Below, piece by piece: positions 24,227-32,566 of a DNA stretch of 64,000 nt. The notes under the pieces are model-generated. The model was not told the origin of the DNA. It did no database searches and saw only the letters and a program-made list of their open reading frames with translations. Each line of letters opens with the position of its first letter. Position 1 is the first letter of the stretch. Position numbers and translations under genes: made by a program. Source of the stretch: an uncultured Hungatella sp. (GTDB taxonomy: Bacteria; Bacillota; Clostridia; Lachnospirales; Lachnospiraceae); NCBI GenBank assembly GCA_947089145.1, contig CAMUJH010000005.1:1-64000 (forward strand), in the 5' to 3' direction.

Positions 24227-26484
24227 GCTTCTTCCTCCGCCCTTTTTACTTCCACCAGATTTGTATGCTGTGGATTTCCTCTGGCATAGGGTGTAGGTTT
24301 CAGGGAAGTAAGCACATTGATGGAACCCGCCCTGTCCGTCCCTTCCCCGTCAGGACGGTACCAGGCCCCCTGCGAAAGGGCGGCCACCCCAGCCATGATT
24401 CTGTCTGTCACTTTCACCGGAATCATCATCCGTCCTCTGTCATTCCACACCAGCGCCATGTCCCCGTCTTTCAGTTCTCTCGCCTGGGCATCCTGGGGAT
24501 TCAGCCACAGCCTCTGGGGATCTGCCTTGTCCATGGCACGGTTATTGTCATGGATGCTGTGGCATCTGCGCTTGGTGTGCCATCCAATAAGCTGCAGGGG
24601 ATATTTGTCTGACAAAAGGTCCTGGGCTCCTTCCGGCGGTTCCACGTACCTGGGAATTGCCGGAAAGCAGTCTTTATATTCGGTTCGGTAAACCTTTTCG
24701 GAAAAGATCTCAATTTTTCCGCTTTTGGTGGGAAATGGGTACTTATCAGGATCGGCTCTCTCTTTCTCAAAGGCAATAATATGGGGATTATTTTTATAAC
24801 GGTAAATGCCCTTCTGCTTAAATATCTTGTACTCCGGCAGCTCTGTTTCTTCCTCTCTTAATCCGTTGTAAAGAAACTCCAGCCACTGTCCCCCAGTCCT
24901 TCCCTGGGAAAATTCCCGCCCTAATCCGAGCCTTTCCGCCACCTCACACAGCCAGTCATATTCAAAACGGCATTCATACAGCGGATCGATAACCTGGTTT
25001 CCAAATCCCAGAAAATCTCCGTACTGCCATGGCATCGTAATATTCTCACATTCAAACATGGACACCCCCGGAAGCAGAATATCCGCATATTTGGCGCTGG
25101 CAGTCATAAACAGGTCGCTGCATACAATAAACTGGCATTTTGAAGTGTCTTTCAGTATTTCTGACGTCCGGTTAATATGGCTGTGCTGATTAATAAGGCA
25201 GTTTCCCGCCAGGTTTAAAATCATCTTGATATCGCTGTCCAGATGGGTCCTGCTGATTCTTCTGTCGATGAGCACCCCGTCTGATTCCGTCATCTCATGC
25301 CCCCGCACCACTGCCTCTGTCCAGAGAAACACGGGAATTTTCATCCCGTAGGGATTAGGCGGCTGCGGAAACGACGGATTTTTATGGCGGATGCAGTCTG
25401 CAACGCCGCTGGCCCACCCTCCTTTGACCCCTACGTTTCCCGTAAGACATGCCAGCATAATGCCTCCTCTGGCGATCTGCTCCCCATAGGCATGGCGCTG
25501 AGGGCCATATCCCTGAATCAGCGCCCCAGGCTTTGCTGTGCCGTAGCGCAGTGCCAGACTGCGGATCTGCTGCGCGCTGACCCCGGTAATTTTCTCCGCC
25601 CACCGGGGAGTCTTGGCAATCCCGTCTCTTTCTCCTTTCAAATAAGACAGATAGCATTCTGACGGTGCAATCCCCTCCGGCATATGTTCCCTGTCAAATC
25701 CCAGGCAGCATCTGTCTGTGAATGCTTTATCCCATAGCCCCTCCTCCACGATCACGTATGCCATGGCGTCCATCATGGCGCTGTCTGTTGCCGGGCGGAT
25801 GGGAATCCATTCCGCATCCAGCTCCTGAACCGTATCATTTCTTCTTGGGTCTACCACAACTATGGGGATGCCTTTTTCTTTTGCCTTTTTCAGGTAATAC
25901 ATGGTGCCGCTGTCGAATTTTGTCTCTGCCGGATTGTGTCCCCACAGAAGGAGCAGATTGGAGTTCAGCCAGTCCTCCAGGCAGTTCCCCGTCCGGCAGG
26001 TTCCGTACATCAGCTCTGTGGCCTGCCGGATGCAGGCAGTACTGTAGGAATTATAATAATCCAGAAACCCTCCGTCCAGACTCAGCAGCCGTTTAGCCAG
26101 GCTGCTCCCTCTCATAAGGGCGCTGACTCCCGTGGCATAATTTACATACCGGGAACCAGGGCCGTAGGTATCCCGAATCCGTACCCACTGGGAGGCGATG
26201 GTATCTATGGCCTCGTCCCAGGTAATACGCTGAAATTTCCCCTCTCCTCTCTCCCCTGTCCTCTTCATGGGATACCTAAGCCTGTCCTCCCCCAGAAACG
26301 TCTTGTGGTAATTCAGTCCCCGAATGCATGCAGTCAGGGGTATGCCCTCCCCTGACTCATGCTTTGTATCTGTAGTTAGCTTTTCAATCTTTCCGTCCTT
26401 TACATAGGCGTTAATAACGCACCGTCCTCCGCAATTATTTCGCCCTGTAGTGGGGATAATTCTGGCTTCCTCCTGCCGGCTCAT
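24223..26484 (-). CDS. Molybdopterin oxidoreductase, DMSO reductase family, soluble
   Basis: The 753-residue protein has the family layout: an N-terminal cysteine region, LRYPMKRTGERGEGKFQRIT, SYSTACIR with a serine in the place of the molybdenum ligand, a central catalytic region and a C-terminal molydopterin_dinucleotide-binding domain. The cluster motif is C18-x3-C22 and C53 only; glycine 14 occupies the first cysteine position of the usual Cx3Cx3C motif. There is no twin-arginine signal, and no adjacent iron-sulfur or membrane subunit, so it probably works in the cytoplasm. The substrate is not known. Confidence 0.88.
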   Translation of the reverse strand: MSRQEEARIIPTTGRNNCGGRCVINAYVKDGKIEKLTTDTKHESGEGIPLTACIRGLNYHKTFLGEDRLRYPMKRTGERGEGKFQRITWDEAIDTIASQWVRIRDTYGPGSRYVNYATGVSALMRGSSLAKRLLSLDGGFLDYYNSYSTACIRQATELMYGTCRTGNCLEDWLNSNLLLLWGHNPAETKFDSGTMYYLKKAKEKGIPIVVVDPRRNDTVQELDAEWIPIRPATDSAMMDAMAYVIVEEGLWDKAFTDRCCLGFDREHMPEGIAPSECYLSYLKGERDGIAKTPRWAEKITGVSAQQIRSLALRYGTAKPGALIQGYGPQRHAYGEQIARGGIMLACLTGNVGVKGGWASGVADCIRHKNPSFPQPPNPYGMKIPVFLWTEAVVRGHEMTESDGVLIDRRISRTHLDSDIKMILNLAGNCLINQHSHINRTSEILKDTSKCQFIVCSDLFMTASAKYADILLPGVSMFECENITMPWQYGDFLGFGNQVIDPLYECRFEYDWLCEVAERLGLGREFSQGRTGGQWLEFLYNGLREEETELPEYKIFKQKGIYRYKNNPHIIAFEKERADPDKYPFPTKSGKIEIFSEKVYRTEYKDCFPAIPRYVEPPEGAQDLLSDKYPLQLIGWHTKRRCHSIHDNNRAMDKADPQRLWLNPQDAQARELKDGDMALVWNDRGRMMIPVKVTDRIMAGVAALSQGAWYRPDGEGTDRAGSINVLTSLKPTPYARGNPQHTNLVEVKRAEEEA

Positions 26485-26531
26485 TTCCTACCTCCGAAAC
26501 ACGTCTGTAAGCATCCTGCTTTTTTGTTAAT

Positions 26532-26560
26532 ATGGTACCATAAGCTTTTCTCTTTATCAA
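26532..26560 (-). promoter_or_regulatory. Promoter of the molybdenum enzyme operon
   Basis: On the minus strand TTGATA, 17 bases and TACCAT precede the gene by about 48 bases. The -10 element lies in a perfect 10-bp palindrome (ATGGTACCAT), a possible operator. Confidence 0.4.
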
Positions 26561-26598
26561 CGTCTCCTGAAAATTTTATACTTTGTCTCCGGTGATAT

Positions 26599-26663
26599 AT
26601 GCTCTAAATGACTTCTTAATCACGAGATTTTCTCATGGTTAGTGAAGGACACATTTAGAGCAT
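26599..26663 (+). terminator. Long hairpin with T-run, no upstream gene
   Basis: Twelve-bp perfect arms (ATGCTCTAAATG / CATTTAGAGCAT) continue inward through CTTC/GAAG and TTAATCA/TGGTTAG (with G-U pairs) to a GAGA/TCTC tip. On the plus strand it is followed by TTTT. G-U wobbles favour a plus-strand transcript. It could be a leader attenuator or the end of a small RNA. Confidence 0.5.
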
Positions 26664-27069
26664 TTTTCAATCTCTTTATCCTGCACTTTCAGCTTGTAAA
26701 GACCATGAAGCATCATTAAACCCATACGTATAGCCGTTAATTGTTTTCAGCTGACGGCCACGCCGCCTGACAGCCCATAAAACCAAACTTTCTCGTCAGC
26801 ATAGTAAACCCCCATGCGCCCGAACGGGGGCTTTCATAAGCAATGGATAAAGTTTAAACTAAGCAGGCACGGGAATCAATTCCAATCCACATATTTGGAA
26901 GAAATCGAAATAAATTGGTAACAACTGTTAGAAAAAAGTCACTTTTCGAACATTCACCTGACAAAAATATATTTACAATCACAGAATCTTATTATATGAT
27001 TGCCTAAACAAACCCGCCTGCAGAGCAGCCGCTCCGCCGCAGGAGCTGATTATATGAGGAGGAATCATT

Positions 27070-28251
27070 ATGATAGCAGCAAAACCGCCTATGGGATGGA
27101 ATTCATGGAACACCTTTGGAAAGGATATTGATCAGAATCTGATTTTCCAAATAGCAGATGTTATGGTTAAGGAAGGATACCGGGAAGCCGGCTATGAATA
27201 TCTGGTTATTGACGACTGCTGGTCACTGAAAGAACGGGACCAAGAGGGCAATCTTGTGCCTGATCCGGCCAAATTTCCCCAGGGCATGAAGGCAGTGGCT
27301 GATTATGTCCACAGCGCAGGCCTGAAATTCGGCATGTATTCCTGCGCCGGGATTCGTACCTGTGCCGGATATCCGTCCAGCTATGACCATGAATTTCAGG
27401 ATGCCAGGCTGTTCGCCCAGTGGGGCATTGATTATCTGAAATACGATTACTGCAATTTCCCGGACAATGCCGACGGCATTAACCGTTACCACATTATGAG
27501 TATGGCTCTGAAAGCCACAGGGCGGGACATCTGTTTTGCTGCCTGCAACTGGGGGCACCACGAGGCCTGGAACTGGATGCGGTCCATTGGAGCCCATACG
27601 TACCGCTCCACTGGAGACATCTTTGACAATTTCCGGTCATTTATGGGCATTTTCCAGTCCCAGCTGGAGCATTTGAGCCAGTCCGGCCCTTATTGCTTTA
27701 ATGATATGGACATGCTCACTGTGGGAATGTACAACCAGGGAAATGTGGCTATCGGAAAGCCTTGTACGGATGGGGAATACCGGATGCAGTTTTCTCTTTG
27801 GTGCCTTGCCGGAGTACCGCTTATGATCGGTGCGGATATTCGGAATCTGAATTCTCAGATGCGGGAGCTTTTGCTGAACCGGCAGTTGATCCGCATTGAC
27901 CAGGATGCGGAGTGCCGTCCTCCTTACCTGGTGGGAAAGAGAAGCGTCATGGTGCCTGAGGAAGACCGGGAAAATGCCGTGGAGCCTTTAAGGGCTGTAA
28001 AAGATCAGCTGTTCACTTTTATAAAGCATCTGTCTGATCATGAGTTTGTAATTGCTTATTATAATTTATTTGAAGAGGAGCGGGAAGTCAGCTGCATATT
28101 TGCAGACGCCGGGGTTCCCTACACTTCCGGTTATGGGTTTGCCATGAAGGATATTTTTACGGGGGAGGATTTAGGAGTTAAAAAAGATTACTATATTGTA
28201 TCGGTTCCCGGACATGATTGTAAGCTGTTTCTGTGCCGGCTGGCAAAGTAA
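27070..28251 (+). CDS. Alpha-galactosidase, glycoside hydrolase family 27
   Basis: The 393-residue protein starts with the GH27 hallmark PPMGWNSWNTFG (residues 6-17) and carries LVIDDCW, YLKYDYCN (nucleophile aspartate) and RSTGDIFDNF with the acid/base aspartate. There is no signal peptide, so it acts in the cytoplasm on imported alpha-galactosides such as melibiose. A C-terminal beta domain completes the fold. GAGGAGG is correctly placed before the ATG. No transporter lies beside it. Confidence 0.93.
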   Translation: MIAAKPPMGWNSWNTFGKDIDQNLIFQIADVMVKEGYREAGYEYLVIDDCWSLKERDQEGNLVPDPAKFPQGMKAVADYVHSAGLKFGMYSCAGIRTCAGYPSSYDHEFQDARLFAQWGIDYLKYDYCNFPDNADGINRYHIMSMALKATGRDICFAACNWGHHEAWNWMRSIGAHTYRSTGDIFDNFRSFMGIFQSQLEHLSQSGPYCFNDMDMLTVGMYNQGNVAIGKPCTDGEYRMQFSLWCLAGVPLMIGADIRNLNSQMRELLLNRQLIRIDQDAECRPPYLVGKRSVMVPEEDRENAVEPLRAVKDQLFTFIKHLSDHEFVIAYYNLFEEEREVSCIFADAGVPYTSGYGFAMKDIFTGEDLGVKKDYYIVSVPGHDCKLFLCRLAK

Positions 28252-28295
28252 GCCTGCATGCATGACGCCTTCTCGACACCACCATAAATGAAAGA

Positions 28296-28421
28296 GGGGG
28301 TTACTATGAACCCTCCGGGGGATGCACACAAAATGCCAAAAACAGGCATTTTGGCAACCTACGGTCAGCGCAGCACATGCGCAGACCTACCGTAAGGATT
28401 CGCTACTTTCATAGTACCCCC
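28296..28421. repeat. 126-bp multi-stem palindromic element
   Basis: Outer arms GGGGGTTACTATGAA and TTCATAGTACCCCC enclose two hairpins: AAAATGCC-loop-GGCATTTT and TACGGTC-A-GCGCA-loop-TGCGC-A-GACC-TACCGTA. The stacked stems suggest a MITE-like repeat or a structured RNA between the galactosidase and zinc-ribbon genes. It lacks a T-run. Confidence 0.6.
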
Positions 28422-28443
28422 TTTATATAGTCAGAGGACTCAC

Positions 28444-28644
28444 ATGGTTAAAAAAGAACATTGCAAAAAATGCGGCAAAGAACTGACCCCTGATGAAATC
28501 GGGGCCACAAAAAAGCTTGTAAACCGGGGCGCAGCTGTCTATTACTGTCTGGACTGCCTGGCGGAAGCCTTCGAGATTACAAGGGAAGATATTGAGAAAA
28601 AAATAGTTTATTTCAAAGAGATGGGATGTACGCTGTTTCAGTGA
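28444..28644 (+). CDS. Small zinc-ribbon protein, 66 aa
   Basis: Two CxxC pairs (CKKCGKEL at residues 7-14 and YYCLDCLAEAF at about 38-48) form a treble-clef or zinc-ribbon. The C-terminal part is a charged helix. It is too small for an enzyme and may be a metal-binding adaptor or DNA/RNA-binding protein. The function is not known. Confidence 0.7.
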   Translation: MVKKEHCKKCGKELTPDEIGATKKLVNRGAAVYYCLDCLAEAFEITREDIEKKIVYFKEMGCTLFQ

Positions 28645-28737
28645 ATGCCTGTTTCTGCAGACAAAATTCAGGCATCAAATGCAAAGGCAGGCATAAGAAA
28701 TGCTCAGGCGCGCGTCTTGCCACTGGAGGTATTATTT

Positions 28738-29517
28738 ATGTCAGACTTTTTTTCAAAAATGAATGAGGATTATGCACGGAAGCATTTTCCAAACGGCTCT
28801 GTGTTTGAAGGCGTAACGAAATCAGTAAAGGGAATCAGTATTTTCTCCCTGTTTTTCTTCGCCCTCTTATTTACCGGCGCAACGTACGGACTGATATGGG
28901 CCATTGGCAGAACCGTGGAATCTATTTCCGAAGGAGATCGCGATCTGCTGGGGATCGGCATAGGGATCTGCGTATTTTTCGCACTGGTTGTTCTGGGCTG
29001 TCTGGTTATGCTCTATCTCCTAATTAAGCAGGCGAGAAAGAAACGCGGCGATCATATCGCCGAAGCCGCCAAAAAAAGCAAGCTGCCCAAAAGCGAAATC
29101 GAAGCTTTCGAGCGGCAGGCAGTGGCTTCAGACTGCTACATCTTAAATCTGACATCCGGGCTTGACAGGCTGCTTTCTACTGGTACATACAGCCACGGCC
29201 TGCTTACAAGGGACTATATTTATTTAGCTAACGCCTACACGGTCATCCGCGTTGATGATTTAAAAGCGTGCTGTTTCAGCGAATATACTTATTACGTCAA
29301 GGCCGGAAAAAGCAGCAAGAAAATTCATAATCTGGCAATTTACCTTTTCGCTTCCAATGGAGTGTGCACTTTTGCCGATACAACCGAAAAAGCAGGACTG
29401 GCTCTGATGGCGCTTCTCAAGGAACGGAACAGTGCAATTGATACCAATGACGGAAAATTTCTGCCAGAAGGGGCTGCGTTTGACGAATACAAAAAAAGGA
29501 TACTTAAGGAGCAGTAA
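28738..29517 (+). CDS. Two-span membrane protein of unknown function
   Basis: I start the gene at the ATG at 28738 (MSDFFSKMNEDYARKHFPNG) because GGAGG precedes it; the longer open frame upstream has no ribosome binding site. Two membrane helices lie at about residues 32-55 and 70-95. The C-terminal cytoplasmic part (about 125-255) looks like a PH-like or related beta-rich domain (DYIYLANAYTVIRVDDLKAC). It resembles the DUF6709 group from memory, without certainty. It follows the zinc-ribbon gene. Confidence 0.65.
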   Translation: MSDFFSKMNEDYARKHFPNGSVFEGVTKSVKGISIFSLFFFALLFTGATYGLIWAIGRTVESISEGDRDLLGIGIGICVFFALVVLGCLVMLYLLIKQARKKRGDHIAEAAKKSKLPKSEIEAFERQAVASDCYILNLTSGLDRLLSTGTYSHGLLTRDYIYLANAYTVIRVDDLKACCFSEYTYYVKAGKSSKKIHNLAIYLFASNGVCTFADTTEKAGLALMALLKERNSAIDTNDGKFLPEGAAFDEYKKRILKEQ

Positions 29518-29546
29518 AAGGACAAAGGAAGACAAGAGAAAAAATC

Positions 29547-29595
29547 GTCCCAGAAAAAACCGCCGTCTTGCAGCGGCTGACGCTTTCTCTGGGAC
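29547..29595. terminator. Convergent hairpin between opposing genes
   Basis: GTCCCAGA / TCTGGGAC with inner GCCG/CGGC lies between the plus-strand membrane protein gene and the end of the minus-strand sugar operon. A/T tracts flank the arms, so it may serve both directions. Confidence 0.45.
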
Positions 29596-29636
29596 TAACA
29601 ATCCGGTCAGCAAATGCTTTCCAAAGTATCTGTCAT

Positions 29637-30746
29637 TTAATTTGTCTGCTTCTGCCGCTTCCCATACTCTTCTAAATCCTGGATCGCCTGATATATGATC
29701 TCGCTTGTCACTGCATACGGCGTGTGGATCAGCTCCTGGTTGGCCATGGTAACCTGCAGCACGTCTGTAAGGCCGTCCTCTCTTGTAAGTTCCAAATCCG
29801 TCAGACATACTGGCAGTCCCACGCTCTCATTAAAGCCATAAGCCAGTCTAAGATTCTCATAATCTTTATCCAGCAGCAGATTTACCAATGTGCCGTAGGA
29901 CACTACCTCACCGTGAAGATGATTTTTCTCTATATGCTTTCTGCTGGTAAGTCCATAAAACAATGCATGAGCCACTCCGCCGTTATAGTCAGGGTGAACC
30001 GATACAGAAACGATTCCCGGAGAGATAACGATATTTAGAATTGCGTTCTCTAAGGCTCCGCTGACTGTTCCTTTCTCTGCATCCTCCAGAGCCTGCCTGC
30101 CGTCCCGAAGCAGCGGAAGAAAGCACATCCGTCCCGCCATGATCCCCAATTCACTACCGTAGTCCAAAGTTTCTCCCGCCTTGGCAGACCAGGCTGACTC
30201 GATGTGTTTGGCCATGGCGTCTCCTATCCCTGCTCTTAGAAAACGGATAGGGGCTGCCAGCACGATCCTGGGATCAATAAAGCAATGGGCAGGCACATAT
30301 TTCAGCCTGGGTATATCGCAGAAGGAGCCATCCTCATGGTACATGATGCTGATCTTTGTAATGGGGGCACAGTTGGAGGCAATAGACGGCACTGTAAATA
30401 CCGGCTTTCCCAGCTTATCTGCTGCCAGCTTCACAGTATCAATACACTTTCCGCCTCCCACTGCCAGAAGCATATCCGCCTCTTTCACTCTCTGGTCTGC
30501 CATTATCCTTTCCACATTCTCATGAGTGGCATCATGGCCATAGAACAGTGTTCCAAGAAGCTTCTGGCCGGAATTTTCCAGCGCCGGAAGCACATACTTT
30601 TCAGAAGCCATCCATGCTTTTTCTCCATGTATAACCGTCACGGTCTTTCCGAATTTGCCCATCTCCGGGCCGAACTGTTCAAATGCATGTTCCCCTATGG
30701 TAAACTGGGGCAGATAAATTGACTTTATTCCTTCCATATTTCCCAT
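29637..30746 (-). CDS. Glycerol dehydrogenase-like iron/zinc alcohol dehydrogenase
   Basis: The 369-residue protein belongs to the GldA branch of the iron-containing dehydrogenases: GGGKCIDTVKLAAD for NAD binding and metal ligands in GDAMAKHIE (D), GGVAHALFYG (H) and HLHGEVVSYG (H). It would interconvert a polyol or hydroxyketone with NAD. It is the last gene of the PTS operon, 10 bases after the SDR gene. The natural substrate is unknown. Confidence 0.88.
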   Translation of the reverse strand: MGNMEGIKSIYLPQFTIGEHAFEQFGPEMGKFGKTVTVIHGEKAWMASEKYVLPALENSGQKLLGTLFYGHDATHENVERIMADQRVKEADMLLAVGGGKCIDTVKLAADKLGKPVFTVPSIASNCAPITKISIMYHEDGSFCDIPRLKYVPAHCFIDPRIVLAAPIRFLRAGIGDAMAKHIESAWSAKAGETLDYGSELGIMAGRMCFLPLLRDGRQALEDAEKGTVSGALENAILNIVISPGIVSVSVHPDYNGGVAHALFYGLTSRKHIEKNHLHGEVVSYGTLVNLLLDKDYENLRLAYGFNESVGLPVCLTDLELTREDGLTDVLQVTMANQELIHTPYAVTSEIIYQAIQDLEEYGKRQKQTN

Positions 30747-30756
30747 TCTCCTTCTG

Positions 30757-31527
30757 CTATTTCACCAGATATCCGCCATCCACAGGGATAACCGCCCCGT
30801 TAAGATAATCCGAAGCCTCTGACGCTAAAAATACGCAGGGGCCTTTCATATCCTCCGCTGTCCCCCATGCGCCGGCAGGAATCCTGTCCGTGATCTCTTT
30901 AAATCTGGGATTCTCGGGGTCAGTCAGCGCCTTATTCATCTCCGTATCCATGTATCCCGGAGCCAGGGCATTAACCTTTATTCCCTTTCCCGCCCACTCA
31001 TTGCACAATGCCTTTGTCAGCTGCGCCACTCCCCCTTTGGAAGCAGCATAAGCCGGTACCGTGTAACCGCCGAAGAAAGAAAGCATAGACGCAATGTTAA
31101 TAATCTTTCCCTTGCTGTTCTGTGCCATAAACTGTCTCCCAGCCAGCTGGCACAGGCGGAATACTGCATTCAGATTAATATTCAGCACAAACTCCCAGTC
31201 CTCAAAGGGAAATTCCTCCGACTTATGGCGCTTCTGAACCCCGGCTCCGTTTACGATAATATCCAGATGCCCTTCCAGCTTCTCCATGGCCTGATTAAAT
31301 CCCTCTGTTACCCCATTGCCCGTCCCCAGATCCGCAATCACCCCCTGGCAGCAAAACCCCCTCTCGGTAAATTCGTCCGCCACCTTAAGGGTCTTAGGAT
31401 TTACATCTATTATGCACACCTGGGCTCCGGCTTCCATAAGTCCCTCAGCCATTCCGTGGCAAAGTCCCTGGGCAGCTCCGGTAACAATGGCCCTCTTTCC
31501 TGTCAAATCCGTAAAATTCCTTATCAT
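30757..31527 (-). CDS. Short-chain dehydrogenase, gluconate 5-dehydrogenase-like
   Basis: The ATG at 31527 follows GGAGGAGAT and gives the usual SDR start (MIRNFTDLTGKRAIVTGAAQ). Motifs: TGAAQGLG-like cofactor loop, NGAG, catalytic serine in NIASMLSFFGG, YAASK, and the C-terminal PVDGGYLVK. The best functional analogues are gluconate 5-dehydrogenase and sugar-acid or polyol dehydrogenases. It lies between the RpiB-like gene and the GldA-like gene in the PTS operon, so it probably oxidises or reduces an intermediate of the same sugar. Confidence 0.88.
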   Translation of the reverse strand: MIRNFTDLTGKRAIVTGAAQGLCHGMAEGLMEAGAQVCIIDVNPKTLKVADEFTERGFCCQGVIADLGTGNGVTEGFNQAMEKLEGHLDIIVNGAGVQKRHKSEEFPFEDWEFVLNINLNAVFRLCQLAGRQFMAQNSKGKIINIASMLSFFGGYTVPAYAASKGGVAQLTKALCNEWAGKGIKVNALAPGYMDTEMNKALTDPENPRFKEITDRIPAGAWGTAEDMKGPCVFLASEASDYLNGAVIPVDGGYLVK

Positions 31528-31549
31528 ATGGATATCTCCTCCTTCTTGT

Positions 31550-31722
31550 GTCAGATGTAACGGCACCTGCCATTTCGTCAGAACGCATTCCAATTGTGAA
31601 ACTCCGTTTCACAAGCGTTCTTCCTCTGTCAGATGTAACGGCACGCGCCGCTCTGCGGCACCTGCCATTTCGTCAGAACGCATTTCAATTGTGAAACTCC
31701 GTTTCACAAGCGTTCTTCCTCT
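31550..31722. repeat. Tandem copies of a palindromic repeat inside the sugar operon
   Basis: Two direct copies of a unit that starts GTCAGATGTAACGGCAC and ends CAAGCGTTCTTCCTCT run from 31550 to 31627 and from 31628 to 31722. The second has an extra GCGCCGCTCTGCGGCACC. Each unit contains TTGTGAAA-CTCCG-TTTCACAA with outer GAACGC/GCGTTC arms. They lie in the gap between the SDR and RpiB-like genes. Confidence 0.85.
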
Positions 31723-31844
31723 AAAAAACATAAAAGGTGCTGATATACTTTTCTCATGCACATCAGCCCCTTTCTTAATACGTATTTTCTTATCTTAACT
31801 TATCTGGCCTCCGGGTATTGCTGCTTCTTTTGGCTGGCTTAGGC

Positions 31845-32519
31845 TTATAATGTACTTACCACTCCGTCAACAAATGCTTTTAGCTCATCATCTTTGCATC
31901 CTGCATAGAAACAGTCCAGAAATCTTGGAATCATGCATCCTTTCACCAATTCCGGGTCAATGGCTTTTAGTGCCTCAATCAGCGGCTTCGCCACCTGTTT
32001 CTTCACTTCAAACAGCAGATTGGCGTTGCGGTTCTGGGCCTCCTTGCGGCCGTCCGGGTATCCCATGCCCTTTGGCGATCCAAATGCCCTGGAGAAAATA
32101 TTGTTCAGATTCAGTTCCGCACCCCATCCAAACCCTTTTGCAAAAGGAATGGACAGCGCATTTCCGTTGTTAATCTGCAAAAACAGATAGGCATCCGTAG
32201 GCTCAATGCAGTACCCGCACACCACGCCGGGATACATATTCAGAGACATTAATGCGCCCTGTCCCGTACCGCACCCGGTTACTACAAAATCCACAGCGCC
32301 GGAGTTCAAAAGCAGCGCTGCCTGGATGCCCAGATGCAGGTAAGTGAGCCTGGGGTTCTCCTTTGTATATGCTTCCGGAACATCCTGGTCTGTAAGGGGG
32401 ACCTCCATGGCCGCATTGTAAACCTGATGCCCCATAGGTTCCACCACCGCTTTTAGCTCCTTAACAATAATACCGTTTTTCGGCGCCTGACTAAACTCAT
32501 TAAGTACTGCAATCTTCAT
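31845..32519 (-). CDS. RpiB/LacAB family sugar-phosphate isomerase
   Basis: The 224-residue protein is longer than RpiB (about 150) but has its core: C83 within VVTGCGTGQGALM, the place of the catalytic cysteine, and N in SLNMYPGV. Members of this branch isomerise pentose- or hexose-phosphates, or derivatives. The extra C-terminal 70 residues (VKKQVAKPLIEALKAIDPEL) mark a distinct subgroup. It probably converts an aldose- and ketose-phosphate in the pathway of this operon. Confidence 0.85.
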   Translation of the reverse strand: MKIAVLNEFSQAPKNGIIVKELKAVVEPMGHQVYNAAMEVPLTDQDVPEAYTKENPRLTYLHLGIQAALLLNSGAVDFVVTGCGTGQGALMSLNMYPGVVCGYCIEPTDAYLFLQINNGNALSIPFAKGFGWGAELNLNNIFSRAFGSPKGMGYPDGRKEAQNRNANLLFEVKKQVAKPLIEALKAIDPELVKGCMIPRFLDCFYAGCKDDELKAFVDGVVSTL

Positions 32520-32566
32520 TTCTTATCCTCTCTTTTCCTTTTATTTGCAAAAATGCTTCCTGGCCC

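Larger units (their letters stand above)
26485..27069. other. Divergent intergenic region before the alpha-galactosidase gene
   Basis: The left end holds the ribosome binding site and promoter of the molybdenum enzyme. The middle holds a long hairpin (26599-26663) and a CCCCC/GGGGG hairpin near 26806-26830. The right end is AT-rich and should carry the galactosidase promoter, but I see no consensus hexamers. Confidence 0.45.
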
